Shown one piece after another: positions 12,701 through 26,500 of a DNA stretch of 64,000 nucleotides. The position numbers were made by a program, and so were the translations under genes. The stretch's first letter is position 1. Each line of letters begins with the position of its first letter. The DNA is from Ficedula albicollis (Eukaryota > Chordata > Aves > Passeriformes > Muscicapidae): contig NC_021674.1 in the NCBI RefSeq assembly GCF_000247815.1, positions 14,459,562-14,523,561 of the forward strand. The letters are read 5' to 3'. A model generated the notes under the pieces. The model made no database searches, was not told the origin of the DNA, and saw nothing but the letters and a program-made list of their open reading frames with translations.

Positions 12701-15330
12701 CATTAGTGGTATTGCTGGTGTAAGAGAGTGATAAGGAGAAAAAATAGATTTTATAAGACAGACATGGTCATCTTCCAGCCAATTAAAAACTGGCCAAGAG
12801 TTTTAATGAAATGGTACTTTAGATATCCTTTGAGAACATAGGATGACTTTAAAAAAGTTGTGGTTTAGTCAGTCATTAATTTGAACAGCATAAGGAGGCT
12901 TGAGCCATCCTACACAGTAAAAGGTTCATTTTCTACTGCAGGATGATAATTATCCTTTTTCTGCTCTATGTTCACTCATGCTATTATCTAGCACCCCTTT
13001 CCCACAATTCTATCCTCTTTGCTAGAGTCTCTTCTCCTGTAGACTGAAAATAAGCTTAGTCCTTACACATTTTGCCTTTGCTTCTTAACCTGATAAAAGT
13101 ATATTAAATGTCTGCAGTAAATTAATTTTTATAAAATATTATTTTAGCTTTACATTTTCAAAATTACATTCGCTCTTTTGCTGCTTCATTTCTCTTGCCT
13201 TTATTCTCCCCCCAGCTCTGAGGTCAGTGTGTTTCCATAGAATGCCTTGATCTCTCTGCCCACAGATAATGCACCACTGCAGTTCAGCAGCTCCAAACGT
13301 TTACATTTAGAAATCATCAACACTCAGGGATACAAAATGGCTTTCAGCAAGAGAAATACCACCAGAAACTGAAGATTTTTTTGTCTACAAAAGAGATGCA
13401 ACTCCAGTTTAAATGTCTGATGCGCTCTTGTATCCATTGTGCCTGAGCCCTGACCTTATAGACTGGAGTTTGCAGATAATGGACCTCATGATAGCTTTTG
13501 ATTTTCCCAGGGTGTCTAGAGGTGGCTATCTCATGGTCAGGAAACATCAATCTCTCAGCCTTTACAAGGCCTAATAGCTCACAGACACCCGACATCCAGC
13601 TGTAGGAATATGATATTTTAAACTGCTGCCTTTCTTGTCCTTTCAGATTCTTACCCCAATCAGTTGAATGTCTGTCCAATTAATCCACAAAACACAGAGG
13701 ATAAAAAATCGTTATTTTTGCTCCTGCTTCTTTTGCAGAATCAAGTCCATTTGTCTTATGTTTGCCAGCTCTGGGCAGTTTAATGAAGTGTTGACATGTT
13801 CTTGTGACAGGCAGGGAACTGCAGCACTCCTGTTTGCAGGGTTACTCTCTCCTCGTTTCAGACTGGGGACATCAGCATCCTGTAACAAGGACTTGAAACT
13901 ATCACAGACAAAATACACAGTATTTTGAAGCAGACTTCAGAGTTTTTGAACAGTGAGAAAAATGGAATTAATATACTACTGTGACTTTACACATTTTTAC
14001 CATATGTGATGAAAAGCACCGAAGAGTATATGGACAGGAGATGTCTACAGTACCTTACAGAACACAGAAAAAACATCATCTGAAGTCCTGAGGTTTTCTC
14101 AGTCCAATTCCAGTATTTCAGCCAGCTTGTTGAGTTTTATATCTGTGGTGTCACAATGGCTACAATGAAAACATTTTATAAAATATGAGGCATACTTCCA
14201 AAAAGAAATAGCTGAATGAGCTGAATTAAGCTTCTTCTCCAGGTACCTTACACCAATCTCAAATTTGTATAAACTTCTTGACACACAAAGGTACAGATTC
14301 CTTTTGAATCAATGCCAGAAAATCTAGACTTTGACCAGTCATAAATTTTTTGACCAAGAATTGGTCATATAGGAGAACTTATTTATCAGATGCAATTTGA
14401 TGTAATAATTTCGGTTTGTTACAGTTTGCTTAAATTTTGCTGAAATGAAACGTTGTCTGGCAGGAATTATTTGGATGGCAGGTAACATGGGTTTATATTG
14501 TGAAGCAGAAGTTAGTAGGGGATCTCTTTCACTAACCTTTTAAGAAGTCCTCCAAGGAGATTTTCTCTGCCCATAGGAAGCAGCCTGCTTTTAGCAGAAC
14601 TGTGCTTTGCCAACAAAGTGTTGTGCTGCAATCACAGCTCTTGGGTTACACAAGAGGACAAATTTAAAGCTCTGAGTCACATGAAAAGGGCTGCATCTAA
14701 CCCATGAAGAGGACACACTACATCCCTGCACATTTTTTTCTGGCCACTTGTATTTGTGAAGAGTACAAACTACAATAGTCTTACCTCAAAAGATTGTAGG
14801 GGACTCATTCAGGATTGCCAGGCACTTTGCTATTTTTCATAAATTGAAAAATGTTTTTAACTCCAACAAAGACCAGCAGCAGCAGCAATCACTTGTGGAC
14901 ACTCACACTCTTACCAGAAACGCTGTTGTACTTTGCAAAGCCAGAGGCAGCACGTGCTCTCTTTCCATTCTGCTGCTAGAAGCAGTTTTTCCTTACCTTC
15001 TCACTCTGGTTACCAGACCAAGGCAGAGGACTGCCAGGTGGAGGACTTAAAATAACCAGGAGAAATAAGATACTCCTAAACTGAGACTGCTTTACCAGGC
15101 CTGCCCACTGAAGAGTCAGAAGTCAGCTAATTAAACACAGCAAAAGATGATTTAGAAAGGAAGAAAAGTTCTTCCTTTATCATTATTGCCACTGGGATGG
15201 AGTGATTCATCTTCCCCAAAGCTGTACAGGAGCTCTGCCCTCACAGAAGAACCCAGGATGTAAAAATCTGACAAGAAGGTGCAATGATTTATTAAAAGTC
15301 TTTGCAAAGAGCCCTGATCTGTCTCACAGA
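9730..15330. other. unique, mostly AT-rich DNA
   Basis: Five and a half kilobases without a recognised gene or transposon. The longest frames are 142 codons (10381-10809, minus) and 111 codons (13344-13679, minus). Neither shows a domain, a signal peptide or a convincing splice context. A (CAG)4-like run lies at 14874-14887. T-rich and A-rich patches occur at 12040-12105. Confidence 0.45.
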
Positions 15331-15414
15331 CACTCTCCACTTGCCCCTCGATGGTGTTCACTAGAAGAGAATCACTCTCCATTTGCCCCTCGATGGTGTT
15401 CACTAGAAGAGAAT
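15331..15414. repeat. two-copy tandem duplication, period 42 bp
   Basis: Copy 1 is 15331-15372 and copy 2 is 15373-15414. A single C/T difference separates CTCTCCACTTG from CTCTCCATTTG. The period is a multiple of three, so overlapping frames show a repeated 14-residue unit, but no gene is supported. Confidence 0.88.
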
Positions 15415-15573
15415 GTCAGGAGGGGGGTCAGGTGTTTTACCACACTGCGTGGGTGACACACAGCTGGCAGTAAGAGGCAGGACACAAATGCTTGGAGCAG
15501 CAGAAGCCTTGCAAGGGTTGTGCACTTTTCCTCTCCTAAGAGGTAATGTCACCCCTGACAGTAAATAAAAAGC

Positions 15574-15610
15574 ACCTCCTCCTCATCTCCTCCTCCTCAT
15601 CTCCTCCTCC
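15574..15610. repeat. CTCCTCCTCAT-rich pyrimidine tract
   Basis: The run CACCTCCTCCTCATCTCCTC continues with further CTC triplets to 15610: an imperfect (TCC)n / (CTCCTCCTCAT)n microsatellite on an all-pyrimidine strand. Confidence 0.75.
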
Positions 15611-15881
15611 ATATCTGCTCTCCTACCCTGAGTTCTCTTCCTTTCTAGCTTTCCGATTGATGAGGATTTTTTTAAACTTTCCTTATAAAACCCAAAGACT
15701 GACCTGCTTCAGTGCCTTCACAATAAAATAGAAAGCTGTGATGACGATATTACACCTTTTAGGAAGTTTGGAGAAATAACTTTGACAGTTAAAAAGCAAT
15801 TGCAGCTTGTTACTTAATTGCCTGATGCTTTCCCCGCACTCCTTGGCCAGGATGTAGCTGGCAGGTGAGATACAATAGGAG

Positions 15882-16384
15882 CATAGAATTGTGTGGATTG
15901 GGAAATACCTATAAGGTCATTGAGTCCAACATTAACTGAGCAGTGCCAAGCCCATCACTAAACCATGTCCTAAGTGCTGCATAGACTCGCAGGGATGTTG
16001 ACTCAACCACCTGCATACATAGTCTGTTCCAATGTTTTATAACCCTATTGGTGACTAAATCTGTCCCAATAACCAATCTAACCCTTCTCTAGCACAACTT
16101 GAGGCTGTTTCTCCTCCTGTGATTTGTTACTTGAAAGAAGAGATCAATACCCCCCTGGCTGAGACCTCCCTTCAGGGAGTTGTAGAGAGTGATAAGGTCA
16201 CCCCAAGCTTCCTCTTCTCCAGGCTGGACACTCCCAGCTTCCTCAGCTGCTCCTCATCAGACTTGTGCCCCAGAGCCTTCCCCTGCTCCACTCCCCGCTC
16301 TGGACATGCTCCAGCACCTCAATGCCTTTCTTGTAGTGGGAGGCTCCGAGCTGGATGCAGGATTTGAGGTATGGCCTCACTGAT
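15882..16384 (-). mobile_element. CR1 LINE, 5'-truncated 3' end
   Basis: Minus-strand CR1. On the plus strand the 3' end comes first (GCATAGAATTGTGTGGATTG, then TAAGGTCATTGAGTCCAAC) and the coding end follows with CTTCTCCAGGCTGGACACTC and CTCAGCTGCTCCTCATCAGA. It ends with GAGCTGGATGCAGGATTTGA and GGTATGGCCTCACTGA. This matches the CR1 variant with 'tcattgagtccaacc'. The C-terminal reverse-transcriptase frame is broken, so the element is dead. The 82-codon and 64-codon plus frames here are antisense shadows. Confidence 0.9.
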
Positions 16385-16610
16385 ACAGATTTACTATGTG
16401 GTCCCACTGAGCATAATGTTCAGGGAATGCCTGCTGTGGAGCCTCCTGCTGTTTTAAGGGTATGTGGCCAAAGAGCACGGAGTGAAGCAGGTTTCTGCCT
16501 CACTTCTCTCCTGCCAACTGCCAAATGCATTCTTAGCAATATGTTTTCCTGAGCCTGCCAGCTTCATTCTTCCTGAGATCCTTATAAGTGCTGGCTACTG
16601 CTCTGGGACC

Positions 16611-16939
16611 ATGGCTTGTGCTTTCAGGCTGATTCTGCTTGTCTGCTGGAGCCTGACTGCAGGGAAATGCATCCTGCTGCCTCAATGGCAGGTTGACAGT
16701 TTTTCAAGCACCTCTTGAACCTCATCCAGGCAGAGCTCACCAATGGGACAGCTTTCACTGCTCCTGCCAACAAGGAGAATCCAAAGTGTTTCTTGCAGCC
16801 TGGGTCAGATCTCTCCTGGGCATTCATCTCCTGTGCAGTGAAGTCCTACTGCTTTCCCCAGGGCAGAGGAAGAAAGATATGCACCCTGCACCCATGTGAG
16901 GGCTATCAAGGGACTGCAAGAATGCCAGGACTTCTGTAA
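16611..16939 (+). pseudogene. possible broken small secreted-protein frame
   Basis: I do not recognise this gene. An ATG at 16611 sits in a strong translation-start context (GGGACCATGG), with TATAAG about 28 bases upstream (16583-16588). The first residues, MACAFRLILLVCWSLTAGKC, look like a signal peptide: a short hydrophobic stretch, then small residues. The frame stops at 16718, but the next frame continues open from about 16700 to 16939. The switch falls at a TTTTT run (16700-16704), where a one-base length change would join them. The downstream part contains a possible amphipathic stretch, an N-x-T site (NGT) and at least six cysteines. This could be a pseudogene, a gene with a homopolymer sequencing error, or chance. 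No splice sites or homologue were identified. Confidence 0.2.
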
Positions 16940-17006
16940 TTCCTGCTGCCGCTGCCGACACACAGCAGGCTGAGCTGGCAGGAATGGCATTGAAAAGGTA
17001 GGAAGG

Positions 17007-17026
17007 CTACCTTTTTAAAAAGGTAG
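17007..17026. repeat. 20-bp perfect palindrome
   Basis: CTACCTTTTTAAAAAGGTAG is identical to its own reverse complement, and it is flanked by three further copies of AAGGTAG (16995-17040). It may be a product of local slippage and inversion. Confidence 0.8.
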
Positions 17027-17505
17027 GAAGGAAAAGGTAGAAAACACTGAGGGGAAGAAGATAAGAAGGTCAGGGATGTGAATGTGCCCCATCTTCCCCA
17101 CACTGGCCATCTGGAAGTTATGTGATCAGAAAACATCAGCAGAACAAGAGTTTGTTCATTACTATTTTTGTTCTGCTAGGCTTTCAGTGTATTTGTGCTG
17201 CTGCTGCTGCTAAGGTGACCTGAAGAAAAAAACATCCTCTGAATCCTCTCTAATAACCTATGATCTTTATATTTGTGACTTGTGTTCTCCTTGTCAAAAT
17301 TCCCATAGCTTTAGTGCTATGACACCAGCTCCTGGCCTGTGTATGTGTTAACTACATTTTCTGTAACATTTGTCATGCACTGCTGCCAGCTCTGTTGTTT
17401 TTGCCTGCAGTATAGATGTTCCCTGAGAGTTTATCAGGAAAGTACTTACTGCTTTTTCACTGCTCTCTGCTTGCTTGCATCAACCCCCTCCCGTATTACA
17501 TTATT

Positions 17506-17653
17506 CCTTCAGTCTGTTATCACTTGCGCTGGGAAGACTGTTCTGACAGTCTGCAAGATTTGGATTTGCTTCTATTCTTCCTTCAGTCTGTTATCACTTG
17601 TGCTGGGAAGACTGTTCCGACAGTCTGCAAGATTTGGATTTGCTTCTATTTTA
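17506..17653. repeat. two-copy tandem duplication, period 74 bp
   Basis: Copy 1 is 17506-17579 and copy 2 is 17580-17653. Two internal differences, CTTGCGCT/CTTGTGCT and TTCTGAC/TTCCGAC, both fit CpG to TpG change, one in each copy. The 155-codon frame that spans it (17339-17806) is long partly because of the duplication. Confidence 0.9.
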
Positions 17654-18361
17654 CAATGTCATGTTTTGCTGGATGACAAGTCCTGCAAATCTATGGGCGA
17701 GTTACTTGAGGTTGGACCAGAGGAGAGTTTTCCATATGTCCCCTGCCTCAGGATGAAGCTGGCATATTCAAAATGCAGTGGTATTCACCACTTGTGCTCT
17801 ACCTAGAACCCCTCCAGAATTCTTGTCCCTGGCTTACAGAAGCTTATCCCTTAGCTGAAAATGTCTAAGATCAAATATTCAAACCCTCTATTCAGATCTT
17901 GCATCTTGTTCATTGAGCTCAGCCCTATTGAGAGGCAATGTTACCCTTCCCAGCACTAACCTGCTGCAGTGCTACAGAGCACAGATTGTTGAGAAATTGT
18001 GCTCTGCTTCCATATGCTACAACTACTGGAGCTGATCATGGGCTCGGGAAGAGTGGAAATGTTACTCACAAACCATCTCACTCACTGCTTCCAGCCTCTC
18101 CTTTGTGAATGGTAGCTACCAGCAGAATAGGTGGTGGCTGAAGGTACCCTCAAATAATTCTTCTTTCTCTGTGCCCAAAGCTTTTGTGGAGTTTGCTTCT
18201 TTTCCCAGCTCTCACTTTGACTGCTCTAATCTCACCTGTTTCACAGACTGTTGTCACACATGGAGGAGCAGGCAAATCAAAGAGAATCAGCAGATCTCCA
18301 GAAAACCTTAGGTGGTAATGGTGGAAGTTCAAGTCACCTAAATTGTTAAGTAAAATAGTTC
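17654..18361. other. unique non-coding DNA
   Basis: No recognised element. Frames on both strands at 18105-18332 are antisense to each other and under 70 codons. Confidence 0.5.
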
Positions 18362-18422
18362 ATGAAATCACGGAATCCTAGAATTCAAGATGGATCATCA
18401 CACAAGGATCATCAAACTCCTA
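18362..18422 (-). mobile_element. possible short CR1 3' end
   Basis: AAATCACGGAATCCTAGAAT followed by GGATCATCAAACTCCTAG resembles the terminal 50-60 bases of a minus-strand CR1 ('atcacagaatcctagaatggt ... gatcatc'). The copy is short and degraded, so the call is tentative. Confidence 0.42.
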
Positions 18423-18864
18423 GAAAGAGGAGGGGAAAGAGGAGAAATTAATATATTTTGGCAGCTGCAACAGATTTCCATACAAAAATCAGGATCCAGA
18501 CTCCCATCCATGAGCAGTCTGCTGAGTGACAGGTATTTGACCTTGAGTACTGTTTGAACAACCCATGGCTGAAGATTAAACGTAGAGATGTTGATGGGTG
18601 CATGCAGATCTTTCCAAGGCCCTTGCTGGAACCAGAGGAAGCTGCCAGAGCCCCAAAGCCTCTGTGTCTCCATCCCTGAGGATGCCTCTCCTTGAGGATG
18701 CCAAGGTGCCTCCTGGCTTAGCTGGAGGGAAAGCTCCTCCTATAATGACAGGATTTTTTAAAGAGTCCTACCCTGGTGACACCATGCTCTGTCCCTTCTC
18801 AGCTCAGGTGCCAGACTGTTATTTCTTTTCTGTTCCACTCCCTTTGCCCCCAGTCGAGTCCTAC

Positions 18865-18869
18865 CCTTG
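18865..18869. repeat. 5' target-site duplication (CCTTG)
   Basis: It matches exactly the five bases after the LTR at 20561-20565. Confidence 0.8.
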
Positions 18870-18905
18870 TGTCCTGGTTTGAAGGACAAGTATCTGCCAA
18901 TAAAG

Positions 18906-19952
<1,047 letters not shown>

Positions 19953-20560
19953 GGGGCGCTCAGGCAAAAATATGGGAATTAGGAATAACAGTTCTTTACT
20001 AGGAAAATTAAAATAGAAATGCAGCAGTACAAAGAACAATCCCAAAACACTGACAGAGTCAGAATACAACCTGACACCCTGTCAGTCAGGGTGTTGGTAG
20101 CAGTCCCATTAAATGGTGGCTGCATCCTCCTGCAGTGGCAGATGTGGTTCAGCTGAAGCAGTGCTCCTGTAGAAGGGGGCAGTTTTCCTCTGAAGGTCCA
20201 GGGATGATGTGGAAAGGTCCAGCTTTCCTCTGGAATCCAGTGGAAAGAAGGTAACTTTCTGTCCAAAATCTCAGTTTTTATCTAGGTAGGAAAGGCTTGG
20301 CTCCTCCCCCTGGCTGGAGCATCTCCCAGTGGGATGATGTAATTTTATCAGTCGTACAGTGGAACTCAATGGGCCAGCAGCAGATGATATCTTCCTGGAG
20401 GGAGGATGGGCTGTGGAAAGGATAAAGATGATTGCCCGACCTGGTTTAAAGATGGCCCATTAGCAGATGGTATGTGCCACGGAGATAAGGAATCACTGCC
20501 CCACCCGGCTTCAACAGATGGTGATAGAACACACATTTCTGGCCACATCAACCCAACACA

Positions 20561-20565
20561 CCTTG
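20561..20565. repeat. 3' target-site duplication (CCTTG)
   Basis: It matches 18865-18869. Together these fix the LTR boundaries. Confidence 0.8.
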
Positions 20566-23117
20566 TCACAAGGAATGTTGGAAATTTTCTGGGTTCTTGA
20601 CAGCCAATAGAATTAGGAGTATTTTTCCTTACTGTAACAGTCCCATCGTTCTCTCATACAGCTGAAAGGCGGAGACACACAAGGAAGGCAACCAGGACAA
20701 GTGCAGTTAAATAATTTTCACCCAGCACACACATTGTAGTGACTGTGTTTTCAACACACCAGAGAAACTGCTAATTTTATTTTATGGACAAAATCAAACA
20801 GGTATATAAAGTCCTGGGTCAGGTGGCAATAGAAATAGAGTCCTTGGTTTATTTTTTAGATTTGCTTGTGAATTTGGCATTTTCTGAACTCCTGAGACCA
20901 GTTTTGTGACACGGGTTCACGATCTTGTTTTGTAACATAATTTCTGTGTGATGTGGTAAAAAAGACTCTGCCACACTTAAAAGAAAAAGGTTACTGATCC
21001 CCCTACAGGTGTTGCCCAGACAGTTAATTTCTGGGCTCCTTAGGCATTATTTTGAGGTGCTTTCTACTACACAAAAAACATTGTGACTTCACTGAGAGTA
21101 GCATGCACTCAGAAAGGGATGCTTCTCAAGTTTTGCTGAGACATGGAGAGCACAACAGTTTCAGCAGAACTACATTTACCACACCAACTGATATTCAGTT
21201 AAACAAAACCAAAGCTGAAAAGACTTCACTGATTTATCTGAATTGTGCATATTAGTGAACCGACATATAATTTCTAAGCACTCTTACTTGTTTTGGTAGC
21301 TTGTCTTAGTTATAACTTTCACCACCTAAAAAACAAAGTCAATTCATGAACCATCAAAGCCAAAGCAAGAAGCATGCCTGTGCTGTAACTAACTACAAAT
21401 ACTGAGATGTTCCTTCCCACATATTGCTTAAAGACAAAGGAGGTGGATGATACAGAAAACAGAAAATGGCATATAAATAATCTATCTGCTCAAGCTGTTT
21501 GTTCCAATCCAACACCTGTTGTTGAGGTGTCCTATAAATATCAAACATCCTGTAGGGTGGAAATTAGATTTTTGCTTTTGATTATGGTTTTTTTCATTCT
21601 TCCTTGGTTTGTGGGCATGAGTGGAGAAGAAGAAATTTTAAACAGCAAAACCTTGCCAGAGGAGTAAGGTAAGATTAGAGTTCAATGCACTTATTTCAGT
21701 GCAGTTCCTTTCCAGTATCCTTGTTGCCTCTCCTTCTCTCACAAACTCTATCCCTCTATATCCCTTCCCACACCCAGACCCTGATTTTAGCCAGTGCTTA
21801 GTTTGATGTCAGTATTTTTTTTTAACTCAATGTCTAATTTTCAGATTCAGATTTGACCAGAACCATTTTTTTTCCTTCTTGCACGTAAACAGAAAATAAA
21901 ACAGCAAAGTGGATTTACAGTCTTGAATTCCCCAGCTTCCTAAAATCCCCTTCTGTAGAGATGCATCAGTGTGTGTGGAATACCAGCTGTCTGGGGCTGC
22001 CAAGGAATTTTGGGAAGTAACCTACAAGGGCATGCTGAAGAAACCAGCAGGAAATCTGGTGCTGAGGGGCATCCTCCACAAAGATTGAATTCTTGATTAT
22101 TTTATATGTCCTGCTGGATCTTTCAAGTTTCAACACCGTGCTGCTGAGATTTCATCTTAAACACTTAAGCAAATCTTCTGCTACAGTCTATCCTTTCTGA
22201 AAAGCCTATCATAACTATTTTCTGTCATAGCATAAGGAAGATGATGACTGAGTCCCTTTGTATCAATAATTATTGCAGCCACAGCAGACCAGAGCCAGCA
22301 GTTGAACTTTGCACTTTTCTGTGATGACACAAGTCTGGTGTCGGTTTGCCTTGATCAATTACTCAAGATGCAAGGTAGTACAAGAGAAAGCAGGACCTAA
22401 TGTTTTAAATATTATATTACATGTTAAGAAGTAGTCTTGTAAAAATTAAAGATTTTGTGATAGGATTATTCAAAATGAAAAGCCAAAATCAGGCTTTTAG
22501 GCTCCCAAGCTGGCACCTGTGTGTCCTGCAGTGAGGGAATAAAGTCATCTTGCTCTTACCTCCTGCTTTAAATAAAAGATCAGAAATCCTAACTCCTTTC
22601 TTAAAAACCTTAAGCTACAAGACTTCTGCTCTCCAAATCAGTGTGCTCACTTAACATGCAGTGAGCTAGACTTGAAAGGTCACAAGGCAGCACCGGATCA
22701 TTATCTATTTGAAAGAATTAAGAGATAAGGAGGGGAAAAAAGCCAAGTCTATTTTTAGCTTTGAAATTTACAGCCATGATAGGATCTGGCAAAATGAAAG
22801 TGATCTGATCAAAATGCTGAAAGGCAAAGATATCTATGCTTCATGCATCTTTTAAAAGCACTGCAAGCCAAGATGTTGGAACTGTAGGGAAGAAGTTAAT
22901 CTTGCCTTCAACTGAAAGATTTACTAAAGCCTGTGGCAAAGAATTTAAATGTTAAAAGATCAATTTCTCTTGCAGAAATACAATTCTACCGATTCTTTTA
23001 CATTTGTTATTAATCTAAAGGCAAGGCTCCACAGAAAAGGCAATTTGTCTTCATGTAATAAGACTGCAAGAAATTATGCAGGTATTAAGAGCTTCTTTGT
23101 CACCTCAGAGTTGTAGG
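20566..23117. other. unique AT-rich DNA
   Basis: No mobile element or coding frame of interest after the LTR. The longest frame is 86 codons (21407-21667, plus), with no recognisable domain. Confidence 0.5.
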
Positions 23118-23515
23118 ATTAGACTGCTTTAAGTAGCTAAAAGTAGCCAAATCACTGAGACTCTCCAATCCCACATCTCCAATCCCACATCTCCAATCCA
23201 ATCCAATCCAATCCAATCCAATCCAATCCAATCCAATCCAATCCAATCCAATCCAATGGATTAGACTGCTTTAAGTAGCTAAAAGTAGCCAAATCACTGA
23301 GACTCTCCAATCCCAATGATTAGACCACTTTAAGTAGCTAAAGGTAGCCAAATCACTGAGACTCTCCAATCCCACATCTCCAATCCCCCATCTCCAATCC
23401 AATCCAATCCAATCCAATCCAATCCAATCCAATCCAATCCAATCCAATCCAATCCAATCCAATCCAATCCAATCCAATCCAATCCAATCCAATCCAATCC
23501 AATCCCTCCAATTTC
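23118..23515. repeat. compound satellite: (TCCAA)n alternating with a ~59-bp unit
   Basis: Three copies of a unique unit containing TTAGAC followed by ACTTTAAGTAGCTAA or GCTTTAAGTAGCTAA start at 23118, 23259 and 23318. Copies 1 and 3 run through TCTCCAATCCCACATCTCC into pentanucleotide tracts: (TCCAA)13 at 23192-23257 and about 22.6 copies at 23393-23505. Copy 2 runs straight into copy 3. The minus-strand frame with repeating DWIGL is simply the translated pentamer. Confidence 0.95.
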
Positions 23516-26500
23516 CCAGCCTGCAGGGAAGAAACTGCTTGACCACTTTAAAAAAACCTTATACCAGTGTATAAGGCTGTATATGAGGATGCATTTTTAA
23601 GGAAATGCTAATTCAAATGACGTTTGAAAATCATGAGAACTGGGATCAGTTTGATATTTTTAAAATAAATGGCATAATCCAAATTTATTTCCCAGGGCAG
23701 TTGTATCCCCTGCACTTTTACTCCCTCTCTTGCATAGACAGTTCATTATTTTAGCAGAAGTTTATTTTTCCCAAACAGCCATGGCCACAAAAGTATGCTC
23801 CTTCTAGAAAGTTCCTAGAGTAGGTCCAGCACATGAATGCTGATCTCAACCCTACTCCAAGGGAATTTCTGTGGCTTTTGGGTGGTGCTGCCTTGGACAC
23901 CAGCTTTTAAAGCGATAGCTGCTGCACTGTCAACTAGACAGAGGTTTTAGAAAGCCTTGCAAAAGATGTTTATTCCCTTCACAGTTACAGGCTGTGAACC
24001 CTAGATTTGCTAAAAAAACAGATTTTGAAAGAAAACCTCACGTGGAAACATCTTGTTTTCCTAGTAGATGTTTCCATGTTTTCCTACATCATGAAAATGC
24101 CATGCCCCAGCAGCATGGAAGAGTCACCAATCATTTCCTGCATTCTTCACAGAAACAAGGGAAGAAAGGCTTTAATGAGCATGTAAGAAATAGGATCTGT
24201 TGGTCAGAAAAATTAAATTTGCAGTGTTGGTGATCTTCAAGTTGCAGGAGAACAAGATCCATTGCTGTCCATTTTGGACCAAAATTTCACAGAATTTTTG
24301 TTTCTTCTGACATCCTTGCTATACACCATGTTAAGTCTTCTCCATGATGAGTAGTCCAGCAATCCCAGGCACTGACAATACTGTTTTGCTCATGTCACAG
24401 CAATTGATCTTATGTCTGGATTGTCCATTAGATTGCCCTTTTACTGGAAAAAATTTTGCTGGCTGGATCCCCAGCAAACTGAGTCCTGGTGGATAAGATT
24501 TCCATATCTGCATTTCTTCCCATTATATACCAAGAATAAATTATCCCTTTATCTGGCAGGCTTTTCAATTTGCATCTTTTTTTGACATAATATTAGCACA
24601 TAAGTGCAGTGTGGTGAGAGCAGGCACAAATGTTGCCTCCACATGTACCCTCATGCTCATTACATTTCGCACTTAGCTTTCTACATGGTCCTCATTGCAC
24701 AAATGTAGAAATAATTTTTGAATGCTTTGTTAAAGGAAGTTGCAGGCAGGTTGACAATACTGTTTTAATAGTCGCCATTCTTCATGGACATCCAGAAGAC
24801 CAAAGGGTTTCTAGAGAACCTGAAGCCTGTGGATTTAACAGTGCAGAAAAACCAGGCACAGCACACATCTAAAATAAGAAAAGAAGCCTCACCCTTTCAG
24901 TGTAATGGGTCAGCAATAAGGCAAGTTCAGCAATGTGATGGTAACAGAATTTTGTAAAAGCCTCTCTCAAAGATAAATTTTTTATCTGACATGTCTCAAT
25001 TTAGCGAACTCTTTAACTTCTTTACTCATATCCTCCCCCTGTACTGATGCAACTGCAAGTTATTTTTACAATTAAAGAGCTTAAAAGTTCCACTTCTACA
25101 ACTGCTTTCAGGAACAAGAGACGCCACTGTGTTTTGAACACTGAACGTCAAGAATCTGAATGTTGGTGCTAGGTAGAAGCAATTTAATCCTCTGAAAAAT
25201 GAAAGCTTGCCCTGTTGGTCATTCTTACAGCTCTTCTTACTGGATGTTTGAAATGAAGTCATTTCAGAGCTGCTGCAACCACTTCAAAGACAGCCTGTGT
25301 GCAGAGCTGAGTTTTCCTTTTCATGCACAAGACCTCTGGAATGGTGTTAAAGCTTTACTAACCTCACAAGTTTAAGCCACTCCAGCTCACGACTCCCAAA
25401 CTTCCTTTGTTCTTTATTGCAAATTCATAAGTGTTTTCCCATCTACTGTTGGCAATGCCTTTCAGAGAAAACACAGGCAAAGTGCCACTCCAATGCTCCC
25501 TCCTTCCCTGTAAGTTTCACTTGAAATGGGAGAAGCTGCTGCCCAAGTCACATCCCTCTCGAAGCTTCCTGTGCACACACTTCTGTCCCCCATCTGCCTC
25601 TACACCACTCTGGCCTGATTTGCATTATCCTGTTGTATGCTACATCTCTGCTATTCCATATGTCCTCATACATCTTTCCAGACTGGATTTTGCTGTTTCT
25701 GTTTTGTTGGGGTTTTTTTGGCTCCTTGCAGCTGTTGTTTCCCACACACTCATGGGTCCCTTGCATCCCTGTCACACTTGACCCTGGGCATTAAATGCCC
25801 TCAGAGCCAGAGGGGCATTTGCAGCCTAAGGAGGCTGCTCCAGGTACCCACAGCCCTTCAGCTCCACCAGCACAGGGTATAAGGATGCCTGCAAACCAAA
25901 GTATCCTTCAAGAGCTCCCAGAGGCTTGCAGTTTGTGGAAACCCCATGAGGCTCTCTAGTTAAAGAAGAAAGACAGTATTTCTAATGGGGAAACAGCTGG
26001 GCATTCTGTTTTAGTGTATTTTAAATTAACCAACAGATCTTGCATAAATATATGTGATGTTAATCTGTCATTCAAGTCAAATGTCCAATACCTTATTGTA
26101 CTACTAATGGTAATGGGGGCATTGTCTGTGTCAGTGTCCTACTTTAACTTCCACATCCATATGTAAATCTTGCATATAAACGTTACCTATTGGATTGTTT
26201 TGTCTATTACTATGATTCTTACCTATTTTTTATTTCAAAGTATGTAAATACTTATCCTGACAAACTAGCTTAAGGTAGAGCAATGACTTGCATGCATTCT
26301 TCAGATCTTAATTTTGAGCTACAGCAGAACTGGCCGTGAGCCCCTATGTGGGGCTGAACTTTGAGACTTTGCTTCCCATTAAGATCCCCCTCCCAGAAGA
26401 ATTTTGATTGTTTATGTTCCAGGCTTTTGTTTCTACTATTCTGCAAAGTATAGTGCTAAGTCTCCGCAGGAAGTGTGAAGATACACCACCTCCAGAAGCA

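Noticed and set aside
17339..17806. 155-codon plus-strand frame as a gene
   Set aside because: Its length depends on an internal 74-bp duplication, which shifts frame between the copies; composition is rich in Cys, Phe, Leu and Ser without a domain.
23271..23546. 91-codon frame with repeating DWIGL pentapeptide
   Set aside because: It is the translated (TCCAA)n satellite; no conserved protein is implied.
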